A DNA stretch of 20,838 bases from an uncultured Bacilli bacterium (GTDB lineage Bacteria; Bacillota_I; Bacilli_A; RF39; UBA660), in contig CAKOOU010000016.1 of assembly GCA_934098455.1 (NCBI GenBank), positions 1-20,838 on the forward strand. Reading direction: 5' to 3'. A program made the position numbers and the translations under genes. Below are positions 15,020-20,838 of the stretch, one piece after another (the stretch's first letter is position 1; each line of letters opens with the position of its first letter). The notes under the pieces are model-generated. The model worked only from the letters and a program-made list of their open reading frames with translations, searched no databases and had not been told where the DNA came from.

Positions 15020-15586
15020 ATGAAAAGTGATATATTTAATGTGGAATTAGATTATATACAAGATGAAAAATTAAAAGAAAATGCAAAAATAATATTGAAT
15101 AATTTACCAGATTATTTTTATAGAGTACAAGCTGCTTCTACTGGAAAATATCATCCTAGATATGCTTTAGGAGAACAAGGATTAGTTAGACATGTTAAGG
15201 CTGCAGTTTGTTTAGCACATAATTTATTTGATATATATAAATTTGATAATCATACAAAAGATATAATTATTATTAGTTTATTAATTCATGATGGTTTAAA
15301 ACATGGTTTTACAGAATCAAAATATAGTGTATTTGAACATCCTTTATTAATTGGTGAATTATTAGAAAATATAAAAGATAAATTATCTTTAACAGAGGAA
15401 GAAAGATTAGAAATAAAGAATAATGTTGCTAGTCATATGGGAAGATTTAATACAAATAATTATTCTGATATAGTTTTACCTATTCCAAAATCTGTTACAG
15501 AAAAATTTGTTCATATGTGTGATTTTTTAGCAAGTAGAAAACAAGTACAATTTAATTTTGATGAAAATAATAACATAACAGAATAG
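15020..15586 (+). CDS. HD-domain phosphohydrolase-like protein
   Basis: A 188-residue protein with an HD-superfamily metal-site pattern: H58 in LVRHVKAAV, the HD pair H90-D91 in LLIHDGLKHG, a downstream EHP motif, H in NNVASHMGRF, and a final acidic D in VHMCDFLASRK. Members hydrolyse phosphomonoesters or diesters of nucleotides. The substrate cannot be read from the sequence; nucleotide or RNA-end chemistry is inferred only from the fold. The start at 15020 uses GAGGT supplied by the lepA stop region, 7 nt after lepA, so it belongs to the lepA operon. An ASCH gene follows 10 nt downstream. Confidence 0.75.
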   Translation: MKSDIFNVELDYIQDEKLKENAKIILNNLPDYFYRVQAASTGKYHPRYALGEQGLVRHVKAAVCLAHNLFDIYKFDNHTKDIIIISLLIHDGLKHGFTESKYSVFEHPLLIGELLENIKDKLSLTEEERLEIKNNVASHMGRFNTNNYSDIVLPIPKSVTEKFVHMCDFLASRKQVQFNFDENNNITE

Positions 15587-15596
15587 AGGGATAATT

Positions 15597-15944
15597 ATGG
15601 TACATGTTATGAAATTACAACCTAAATATTTTAATTACATTTTAAATGGAACAAAGAGAATAGAAATAAGATTATACGATGAAAAAAGCCAAAATATTAA
15701 ATTGGGTGATAAAATTAAATTTTTAAAAGAGCCTAATTTAGATGAATCTTTTGAAGTAAAAGTAATTGGATTATTAAGATATAATAGTTTTATAGAGATG
15801 TTTAATGATTTTGATATAAGTATTTTATCTGATAAAAATATGAGTAAAGAAAATTTGTTAGAAGATTTAGAAAAATTTTATAGTAGAGAAAAGCAACAAA
15901 AATATGGTGTGCTTGGAATAAGATTTGAAATGATAAATAACTGA
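15597..15944 (+). CDS. ASCH-domain (PUA-like) protein
   Basis: The 115-residue product has the ASCH layout: MKLQPKYFNYILNGTKRIEI at the N-terminus, then RLYDEKSQNIKLGDKIKF, a beta stretch FEVKVIGLLRYNSFIEMF, and the closing KYGVLGIRFEM. ASCH domains are PUA-related beta-barrels that bind RNA or modified nucleosides, and some hydrolyse N4-acetylcytidine. GTKRIEIRL carries the conserved G-x-K and E/R positions near the pocket. The start follows GAGGGATAATT. It probably shares the lepA transcript with the HD gene. Exact ligand unknown. Confidence 0.8.
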   Translation: MVHVMKLQPKYFNYILNGTKRIEIRLYDEKSQNIKLGDKIKFLKEPNLDESFEVKVIGLLRYNSFIEMFNDFDISILSDKNMSKENLLEDLEKFYSREKQQKYGVLGIRFEMINN

Positions 15945-15960
15945 TAGAAGGAGGTAGTGT

Positions 15961-16134
15961 ATGAAAAAAATTAGATATTTGACAATGCAAGAGAAAAAAG
16001 AATTGGCTCTAGCAGGAAAAAATGTTCCAGTATGTGTTGGTAAATCTGAAAGTAATACATTTGGAAATGAAAAAGGAATAGTAAAAGTTTTAAAATATAT
16101 TCCGTCAAAAAAAGACCCAAAGTTAAATATATAA
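15961..16134 (+). CDS. 57-aa hypothetical protein with near-perfect Shine-Dalgarno
   Basis: ATG 15961 follows GAAGGAGGT at optimal spacing. The product is a basic soluble small protein (MKKIRYLTMQEKKELALAGK, then NVPVCVGKSES) with one Cys and a Lys/Pro tail. It begins 16 nt after the ASCH gene and is therefore likely the last gene of the lepA operon. No family is recognised. The excellent ribosome binding site and operon position favour a real gene. A 19-bp AT-only palindrome overlaps its stop but has no T run. Confidence 0.65.
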   Translation: MKKIRYLTMQEKKELALAGKNVPVCVGKSESNTFGNEKGIVKVLKYIPSKKDPKLNI

Positions 16135-16168
16135 ATTATATATTCTTAAATGAATAGTTTATATATTA

Positions 16169-16197
16169 TTGACAATTATTTAATTATATGATACATT
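16169..16197 (+). promoter_or_regulatory. promoter of the ToxI-like repeat RNA
   Basis: A consensus TTGACA (16169-16174), a 17-bp spacer and TACATT (16192-16197), preceded by TG at 16189-16190 (extended -10). The predicted start near 16204 is about 46 nt before the first 35-nt repeat. Confidence 0.75.
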
Positions 16198-16203
16198 ATT
16201 AGT

Positions 16204-16389
16204 GCAATTGGAAATAAAAATTTTAAGATTGCATATAATATAAAAAAGCGAGTGATGCCAGCTCAAAATGGTACTTAATAAAGTGAGTGATGCCAGCTCA
16301 AAATGGTACTTGATAAAGTGAGTGATGCCAGCTCAAAATGGCACTTAAAAAAGTTTGATTAGAGAGCTTGCTCTAATCAATTTATTTTT
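16204..16389 (+). ncRNA. toxI: ToxI-type antitoxin RNA (three tandem 35-nt repeats)
   Basis: Three directly adjacent 35-bp repeats lie at 16250-16284, 16285-16319 and 16320-16354, each beginning GAGTGATGCCAGCTCAAAA. Copies 1 and 2 differ at one base; copy 3 differs at three. They sit between a strong promoter and an intrinsic terminator, immediately before a ToxN-like gene. This is the canonical type III toxin-antitoxin layout: the RNA is cut by ToxN into repeat units that fold as pseudoknots and inhibit the toxin. Repeat length and number match described systems (lactococcal AbiQ about 2.8 x 35; B. thuringiensis about 2.9 x 34). An A-rich CAAAAUGG in every unit is a plausible ToxN cleavage site. 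TGCCA can pair with TGGTA (G-U), or TGGCA in copy 3. The transcript start is estimated. Confidence 0.85.
16355..16389 (+). terminator. toxI-toxN intergenic terminator
   Basis: A perfect 10-bp stem TTGATTAGAG (16355-16364) with CTCTAATCAA (16371-16380), a 6-nt loop, and a TTTATTTTT tail. In type III systems this leaky terminator sets the excess of antitoxin RNA over toxin mRNA. Confidence 0.92.
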
Positions 16390-16411
16390 ATATTAGTAAG
16401 GGAGTTTTGGT

Positions 16412-16909
16412 ATGAGTGATAAATTTAAAATTGTTAAAATAGATTATAATTATTGCGATTATTTAAGAAAATTCGATAATAAAGTTTGTTATAATGCTGG
16501 AGTAAAAGAATTAAGACCGTTTATAGGTGTTTTATTTAAAATAAATAGCAAGGAATATTATGCACCACTATCAAGTCCAAAAAATAAACATAAAGTGTTA
16601 AAAAATAAATTGGATTTAATAAAAATAGATGATGGAAAACTAGGTGTAATTAACATAAATAATATGATTCCAGTTAATAAAAAAGTTTATGAATTATTTG
16701 ATTTAAATAAGAAGACGAATAATCTTGATGAAATAAAAAGAATTAAATTATTGAAAGAACAATTAAGATGGTTAAATAGAAATGCTATTGAAGTAAGAAA
16801 AATATCTAAAACTCTTTATAAATTATATGTTAATGATAAACTACCTGATAATGTAAAAAATAGATGTTGTAATTTTAAATTATTAGAGGAAAAATGTGAT
16901 TTATATTAA
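16412..16909 (+). CDS. toxN: type III toxin ToxN/AbiQ-family endoribonuclease
   Basis: ToxN is a sequence-specific endoribonuclease held inactive by its ToxI RNA. In phage infection, release causes RNA cleavage and abortive infection. The 165-residue product fits the family length (about 170). It shows YCDYLRKFDNKV near the start, RPFIGVLFKINSKEYYAPLS around residues 35-54 continuing into SPK (S54-S55-P56-K57), LGVININNMIPV in the middle, and the family ending CNFKLLEEK near residues 153-161. The SSPK stretch matches the catalytic T/S-S-P-K of ToxN and AbiQ. ATG 16412 follows AAGGGAG (16398-16404), and no separate promoter is visible, so expression depends on read-through from toxI. It ends in its own terminator. 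The locus sits apart from the lepA operon and is likely acquired. Confidence 0.9.
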   Translation: MSDKFKIVKIDYNYCDYLRKFDNKVCYNAGVKELRPFIGVLFKINSKEYYAPLSSPKNKHKVLKNKLDLIKIDDGKLGVININNMIPVNKKVYELFDLNKKTNNLDEIKRIKLLKEQLRWLNRNAIEVRKISKTLYKLYVNDKLPDNVKNRCCNFKLLEEKCDLY

Positions 16910-16928
16910 AAAAAATCACAATTTTTTT
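16895..16928. terminator. bidirectional terminator between toxN and the 61-aa gene
   Basis: An 8-bp stem TGTGATTT (16895-16902) with AAATCACA (16913-16920) and T runs on both strands (16922-16929 on plus, A tracts giving T on minus). It contains the toxN stop and the stop of the convergent minus-strand ORF. Confidence 0.8.
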
Positions 16929-17101
16929 TGCAATTTTTTAATACTTTTACGATACTCTACGTATTCTAACCAAGTACCGCTATTTTCTTTAAATTTATCA
17001 TAATCTTCTTGAGTTCCCCATTTTTCTCTCATTTCAGGATTTTTTTCATCCCACCAAATTTTACCTCTATTATTTTCTGGGTTGTAACTATATGGTAACA
17101 T
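16916..17101 (-). CDS. 61-aa hypothetical protein downstream of deoD
   Basis: A small acidic/aromatic protein (MLPYSYNPENNRGKIWWDEK, then NPEMREKWGTQEDYDKF, then GTWLEYVEYRKS) with four Trp and a basic C-terminal tip. Composition is protein-like and unlike random AT-rich translation, which supports a real gene. It begins 36 nt after the deoD stop on the same strand and has no good Shine-Dalgarno, so it may be translated from the deoD transcript. No family is recognised. Confidence 0.5.
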   Translation of the reverse strand: MLPYSYNPENNRGKIWWDEKNPEMREKWGTQEDYDKFKENSGTWLEYVEYRKSIKKLQKKL

Positions 17102-17137
17102 TGTTTCAATTGCTTATTAAATTCTAGTATATGATAT

Positions 17138-17848
17138 TTATAATATGCTTTCAAGTGCTAAAATTATCATATCATTTAATTTTTTTTCTTTATCTTCTGT
17201 ACTTAACATTGTTTTTTCAAAGGGACTATCTACGATACTAACTAATGCAGTTGCTTCTTTACCACATAATTCTGCAACATGAAATAATCCAAAGGCTTCC
17301 ATTTCATTACATAATAAATTAATATGTGTTGGAACATTTTTTAAAATATGGTCAATATTTGCATATACTGTAAAGACATCTGCAGTAAGAATTGTACCAG
17401 TAACTAATTTTGTTTTCAATTTTTTGCTAGTTTTAATTATTTTATTATTTAATTCTTCATTACTATTAATTATATTTCTTACATCTTTACCCCAAACATA
17501 TGCAAAACTAGAAGGGGAGTAGCTACTATTTGCAAGTACAATATCATTAACCTTTACATTCTTATTTAAACTACCGCCAGTTCCAATTCTTATAATTTTT
17601 TTAACATCATAGTCATTGTATAATTCATATGAATAAATACCAATACTAGGAATACCCATACCACTTCCCATAACTGTTATTCTTTTTCCTTTATAATAAC
17701 CTGTATAACCTAACATATTTCTAACTTCATTAATTTGAATTACATCAGTTAAGAAAGTTTCAGCAATATATTTAGCACGTAAAGGGTCACCTGGCATTAA
17801 TACAACGTCACTAACACTATCTTTTTTTGCACTAATATGAATAGACAT
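17138..17848 (-). CDS. deoD: purine-nucleoside phosphorylase, DeoD type
   Basis: DeoD cleaves purine (deoxy)ribonucleosides with phosphate to base plus (deoxy)ribose-1-phosphate in salvage. The 236-residue protein matches the hexameric class: MSIHISAKKDSVSDVVLMPG, DPLRAKYIAE, MGSGMGIPSIGIYSYEL (phosphate site), RIGTGGSL, and CNEMEAFGLFHVAEL (ribose/base site). A late VDSPFE takes the position of the usual SD catalytic Asp. The start at 17848 follows AGGAGTGTGAT on the minus strand, with an extended -10 promoter (TGGTATAAT, reading minus) just upstream. It is divergent from the M16 genes. Confidence 0.93.
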   Translation of the reverse strand: MSIHISAKKDSVSDVVLMPGDPLRAKYIAETFLTDVIQINEVRNMLGYTGYYKGKRITVMGSGMGIPSIGIYSYELYNDYDVKKIIRIGTGGSLNKNVKVNDIVLANSSYSPSSFAYVWGKDVRNIINSNEELNNKIIKTSKKLKTKLVTGTILTADVFTVYANIDHILKNVPTHINLLCNEMEAFGLFHVAELCGKEATALVSIVDSPFEKTMLSTEDKEKKLNDMIILALESIL

Positions 17849-17868
17849 AATATCACACTCCTAATATA

Positions 17869-17893
17869 ATTATACCAATAAATATGATATAAT
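17869..17893. promoter_or_regulatory. closely spaced divergent promoters of deoD and the M16 operon
   Basis: On the minus strand, TATAAT (complement of 17869-17874) has an upstream TGG (complement of 17875-17877). On the plus strand, TATAAT (17888-17893) has TG at 17885-17886. Both are extended -10 types with poor -35 elements, and the two -10 boxes are only 13 bp apart, so RNA polymerase binding should be mutually exclusive. Confidence 0.5.
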
Positions 17894-17941
17894 TTCATTA
17901 TAAATTAAATATGTTTACACATAATATAAAAGAGGTGCATT

Positions 17942-19216
17942 ATGATATATAAAACATTTAAAACTAATACTTATAATATATATACTTTAAAAACAAATAG
18001 ATTTAAGACTTGTCATATGGAAATTATTTTTAGAAATAATATAAAAAAAGAGGATGTTACAAAAAGAAGTTTATTAACAGAAATGATTGTTGAAAGTACT
18101 AAAAAATATAATACAAGACGTAAGATGTCTATAGAATTAGAACATTTATATAATGCATATTTTTATGGAATAACAAATAGAGTTGGAAGTAGTGTACTTA
18201 CTAGTTTTTGTTTTGATTTTGTAAATCCTAATTTGGTAAATGAAAAGATAGATAGTTTTATCAAGTTTCCGTTAGAAGCAGTATTAAATCCTAATATAAA
18301 TAATAATGAATTTGATATAACAACATTTAATTATATAAAGGAAAGAGTAAAAAAAGATATAGAATCTATTGTTGAAGAGCCTAAGAGTTATTCAATTAAT
18401 AAATTGTTAAATAAAATGTGTGTTGATACAGAGAGTAGAATTAACATTAATGGATATGTAGAAGACTTAGACTTAATAAATAATTGTAATTTATATGAAT
18501 ATTATTGTGATATGATAAAACATGATTATGTAGATATTTATATAATAGGTGATATTGATATGGATAAAGTATCAAGTATTATAAAAAATAATTTTAAATT
18601 AAATATATTAAAATCACATAAAGTTACTTATGAGGTAAATAATAAAATTGTAAAAAAAGAGAGAAAAATATATAAATATTATCCTTTTAGTCAAGAAAAT
18701 ATATGTATAGGACTTAATATTAAAAAAATGACCTCTTATGAAAAGAATTATGTTGCACATATATATAATATGATATTAGGTGGAGGTTCTTTAGAAACTA
18801 AATTATATAATAGATTAAGAAATGAAAATTCTCTTTGTTATAATTGTGTAAGTTTATATCAAAAATTTGATAATCTACTAATACTTCATACTGCTGTGTC
18901 TAATGAAAATGAAAATGTCGCAATAAAATTAATGAAACAAGCATTAAATGATATGGTAAAAGGTGATATAAGCGAAGAAGAAATAGATAATGCAAAAAAA
19001 TTAATTACAACATCACTTAATATATCTTTAGATGTACCTGGTAGAATAATTGATAATTATGTTTTTGAAAATTTATTTGGTTTAGAAAAAATAGATGTTA
19101 GGATTAATAAATATAATAATGTGACTAAAGAAGATATAGTTGAATTTGCAAAAAAAATAAAACTAAATACTATATTATGTGTAAGAGATGGTGAAAATGA
19201 AAGAAATAAAGATTAA
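17942..19216 (+). CDS. M16-family peptidase-like protein, non-catalytic partner (YmfF-like)
   Basis: A 424-residue protein of the pitrilysin/M16 fold. It lacks the HxxEH zinc motif in its first half (the region reads SLLTEMIVESTKKYN, then LEHLYNAYFYG). The second half has the substrate-holding signature (MILGGGSLETKLYNRLRNEN, then SLCYN with the R/Y pair). Length and layout match B. subtilis YmfF (about 426), which pairs with a catalytic YmfH-like subunit; related pairs (AlbE/AlbF) process peptides. ATG 17942 follows GAGGTG. Its end overlaps the next gene, indicating coupled synthesis of the heterodimer. In Bacillus ymfF/ymfH lie upstream of ymfM-pgsA-recA; here the same genes are about 10 kb apart. 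Confidence 0.85.
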   Translation: MIYKTFKTNTYNIYTLKTNRFKTCHMEIIFRNNIKKEDVTKRSLLTEMIVESTKKYNTRRKMSIELEHLYNAYFYGITNRVGSSVLTSFCFDFVNPNLVNEKIDSFIKFPLEAVLNPNINNNEFDITTFNYIKERVKKDIESIVEEPKSYSINKLLNKMCVDTESRININGYVEDLDLINNCNLYEYYCDMIKHDYVDIYIIGDIDMDKVSSIIKNNFKLNILKSHKVTYEVNNKIVKKERKIYKYYPFSQENICIGLNIKKMTSYEKNYVAHIYNMILGGGSLETKLYNRLRNENSLCYNCVSLYQKFDNLLILHTAVSNENENVAIKLMKQALNDMVKGDISEEEIDNAKKLITTSLNISLDVPGRIIDNYVFENLFGLEKIDVRINKYNNVTKEDIVEFAKKIKLNTILCVRDGENERNKD

Positions 19217-20492
19217 TAAAACTAATGAAATAATGTATTATGAAAAATTAAATAATGGTCTAGAAGTATATATAGTTCCTAATGTATATCAAAAGAATTT
19301 TTATATAACATTTAATACTAAGTTTGGTTCAATTAATACTGAATTTAAAACTAAAGAAGAAAAGACTTTTAAAAAGGTTCCTAATGGTATAGCACATTAT
19401 TTAGAACATTTAATGTTTAATATGGAAGATGGTACAGCATTTGACTATTTTTCTAAGCTAGGCAGTAGTGTTAATGCATTCACTACTTATGATTTAACAT
19501 GTTATGAAGTTTATAGTTCTACATATTTTAAAGAAAATTTGGAATATTTATTAGATTATGTTCAAACACCATATTTCACTAATGAATTAGTTAATAATGA
19601 ACGAGGTATTATAAGTGAAGAAATTAAAATGTATGATAATAATCCAAATACTGAAATAACTTATAGTGCATATAAAAATATTTTTGTAAATGATAATAGA
19701 AAATATTTAATTAGTGGAACAATTGAAGATATAAAAAAAATAAATAAAGATAATTTATATGATTGTTATAATACATTTTATAATCCTAATAATATGTTTG
19801 TTGTAATTACTGGAAATGTAAATCCATATGAAGCAATAGGTATTATAGAGAACAATCAAAATAAAAAAAGATTTAATGATATAAGTATTAATAATAAAGA
19901 AATAAATGAAGTTAATAAAGTTAATAAAGAATATGAAGAAAAGAAAATGAATGTTGAAATTAATAAGTTAAATGTTTCATATAAAATACCTAGAAAATTA
20001 TTTAAAAAATTAAATTTAATGGATATAGAATTAAATAGTTATATATCTATATTATTTAATATATTATTTGGTAGTACTAGTATTATACAAGATAAGTTAA
20101 TATCTTCTAAAGTAATTCAAAATGGAATTAATGTTAATAAAACATTTACAAAGGATTTTATTATTATAAGTATTGTTAGTGAAACAGATTATCCTGATAC
20201 TTTGATTAGATATATTAGAGAGACGATAAATAATATTTCTATAGAAAAAGATACTTTAGATAGAAAATTAAAGGTTTATAAATCAAATTATATATTGCAT
20301 TTCGATGATATTGAGTTAGTTAATAATAATATACAAGATAATATAATTTTATATGGTGAATTTATAGATGATTATATGGATTTGTATGATAAGATTAATA
20401 TTAACATGATTAATGAGATTGGAAAAAGTTTAAAAAACATAAAAGAAAGTGTATTGATAATTAAACCTAAATTAAATATTACAAAAAAATAA
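19197..20492 (+). CDS. M16-family zinc metallopeptidase (YmfH-like)
   Basis: The 431-residue catalytic partner of the upstream protein. It carries the inverted zinc site HYLEH (H67, E70, H71) in PNGIAHYLEHLMFN. The third ligand Glu lies about 71 residues on, in ERGIISEEIKMYDNNP (E142). NAFTTYDLTCYEVYSST and YNPNNMFVVITGNV are typical of YmfH. The C-terminal half is less conserved. Two in-frame starts, 19188 and 19197, are possible; 19197 is favoured because GAGATGGTGA precedes it, though spacing is short. It overlaps the upstream gene by 20 nt. Physiological substrate unknown; peptide processing or degradation is inferred from the family. Confidence 0.9.
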   Translation: MKEIKINKTNEIMYYEKLNNGLEVYIVPNVYQKNFYITFNTKFGSINTEFKTKEEKTFKKVPNGIAHYLEHLMFNMEDGTAFDYFSKLGSSVNAFTTYDLTCYEVYSSTYFKENLEYLLDYVQTPYFTNELVNNERGIISEEIKMYDNNPNTEITYSAYKNIFVNDNRKYLISGTIEDIKKINKDNLYDCYNTFYNPNNMFVVITGNVNPYEAIGIIENNQNKKRFNDISINNKEINEVNKVNKEYEEKKMNVEINKLNVSYKIPRKLFKKLNLMDIELNSYISILFNILFGSTSIIQDKLISSKVIQNGINVNKTFTKDFIIISIVSETDYPDTLIRYIRETINNISIEKDTLDRKLKVYKSNYILHFDDIELVNNNIQDNIILYGEFIDDYMDLYDKININMINEIGKSLKNIKESVLIIKPKLNITKK

Positions 20493-20578
20493 AATTTATG
20501 TTTTATAATTCGACAAATAAAATGAATTAATTGTGTTAATTTATAATAGAATTATTTATTTAAAATTATTTCATTTAG

Positions 20579-20654
20579 TTACTAAATTATTAAAATATTA
20601 TTTAGTAAAAAATTATTAATTCTTCTACTATAATAATTTAGTAATAATTTTTTT
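20579..20654 (+). terminator. long inverted repeat, possible terminator of the M16 operon
   Basis: A perfect 14-bp inverted repeat TTACTAAATTATTA (20579-20592) and TAATAATTTAGTAA (20631-20644) with a 38-nt loop, followed by TAATTTTTTT. The first arm can instead pair with ATTTAGTAA at 20600-20608 (9 bp, 12-nt loop), which would disrupt the longer stem. Confidence 0.5.
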
Positions 20655-20702
20655 GAATGTAGTTTTATGATTAAGTTGTACATAAAATTACATTTTTTTA
20701 TA

Positions 20703-20838
20703 TGTAAATAATTTACAAATCGTATACAGAAGGTTAACAGACAGAAAATATGTATCTGTATGTTTTTATATACAGATATTTTTTATTTGTTAAAAATGAT
20801 AAAAAAGTTTAAAAAAATGTAATAAAAAAAAAGGAAAA
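20703..20838 (+). promoter_or_regulatory. second copy of the Rpn-gene leader, cut by window end
   Basis: A palindrome TGTAAAT-A-ATTTACA (20703-20717) is followed by a hairpin TATCTGTA (20753-20760) with TACAGATA (20771-20778) and T6-A-T3. An A-rich tract then ends in GG (20833-20834). A 28-nt block (20763-20790) is identical to 7560-7587, and the hairpin-to-GG distance is 80 nt in both copies. By analogy with copy 1, a coding start would fall about 45 bases beyond the window. The rest of the 20493-20838 gap shows only the inverted repeat at 20579-20654. Confidence 0.6.

Noticed and set aside
15802..15990. Minus-strand ORF across the ASCH gene end
   Set aside because: It is antisense to the ASCH gene and to the well-supported 57-aa gene, with no ribosome binding site.
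16250..16354. CRISPR-like direct repeats
   Set aside because: The three 35-bp units are immediately adjacent with no spacers and no cas genes; promoter, terminator and ToxN-like neighbour explain them as antitoxin RNA.
1..20838. Mollicutes genetic code (TGA = Trp)
   Set aside because: rbfA, polA and lepA end at TGA exactly where their families end, and TGG is used for Trp.
1..20838. tRNA genes, rRNA genes, IS elements or a DGR reverse transcriptase/template repeat in the window
   Set aside because: None was seen on either strand; in particular no second copy of the 901-1038 cassette is present here.

Overview
The window is about 20.8 kb of very AT-rich bacterial chromosome, with A/T preferred at almost every third codon position. 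Translation uses the standard bacterial code: TGA is the stop of rbfA, polA and lepA, and TGG encodes Trp. Gene order and protein types (gpsB next to rnpB; a RodZ-like gene followed by pgsA and, nearby, recA; paired YmfF/YmfH-type M16 proteins; NrnA) point to a low-GC Firmicute. The best guess is an uncultured gut Bacilli/Erysipelotrichia-like lineage with a compact genome. That placement is inference, because there is no rRNA in the window.

Layout. (1) 1-1092 is the 3' part of a large secreted or surface protein. Its C-terminus carries a sharply bounded GC-rich cassette (about 901-1038) in which 19 of 29 central codons are NNC. This is the footprint expected of a diversity-generating retroelement variable region. 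(2) 1164-5430 holds a small membrane peptide, then rbfA-nrnA-truB as an overlapping translation/RNA operon, a convergent six-helix membrane protein (possibly VUT/YhhQ-like) and thiI. (3) 5466-7466 holds a 51-aa ORF, gpsB, the RNase P RNA gene, a short RodZ-like HTH membrane protein and pgsA. (4) 7514-8752 is an Rpn/PD-(D/E)XK family gene with a 21-bp VNTR and its own leader and terminator, sitting between pgsA and recA. (5) 8835-13177 holds recA, polA and a two-helix membrane protein. (6) 13186-16134 holds lepA followed by HD-domain, ASCH-domain and 57-aa genes. (7) 16169-16909 is a complete type III toxin-antitoxin locus: promoter, three tandem 35-nt repeats (ToxI-like RNA), terminator, then a ToxN/AbiQ-type endoribonuclease. 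(8) 16916-17848 (minus strand) holds deoD and a 61-aa ORF. (9) 17942-20492 holds an M16 pair, one member without and one with the HxxEH zinc site. (10) 20493-20838 is non-coding and ends in a second copy of the leader found upstream of the Rpn gene, which predicts another Rpn gene just beyond the edge.

The core genes are ordinary housekeeping functions: ribosome maturation, tRNA modification, division, phospholipid synthesis, and DNA repair and replication. The accessory elements are the candidate DGR target, the ToxIN defence module and the Rpn element with its dispersed leader. A recurring feature is economy: several intrinsic terminators have their upstream arm inside the last codons of the preceding gene, and the RNase P RNA helix P1 overlaps the gpsB stop codon.
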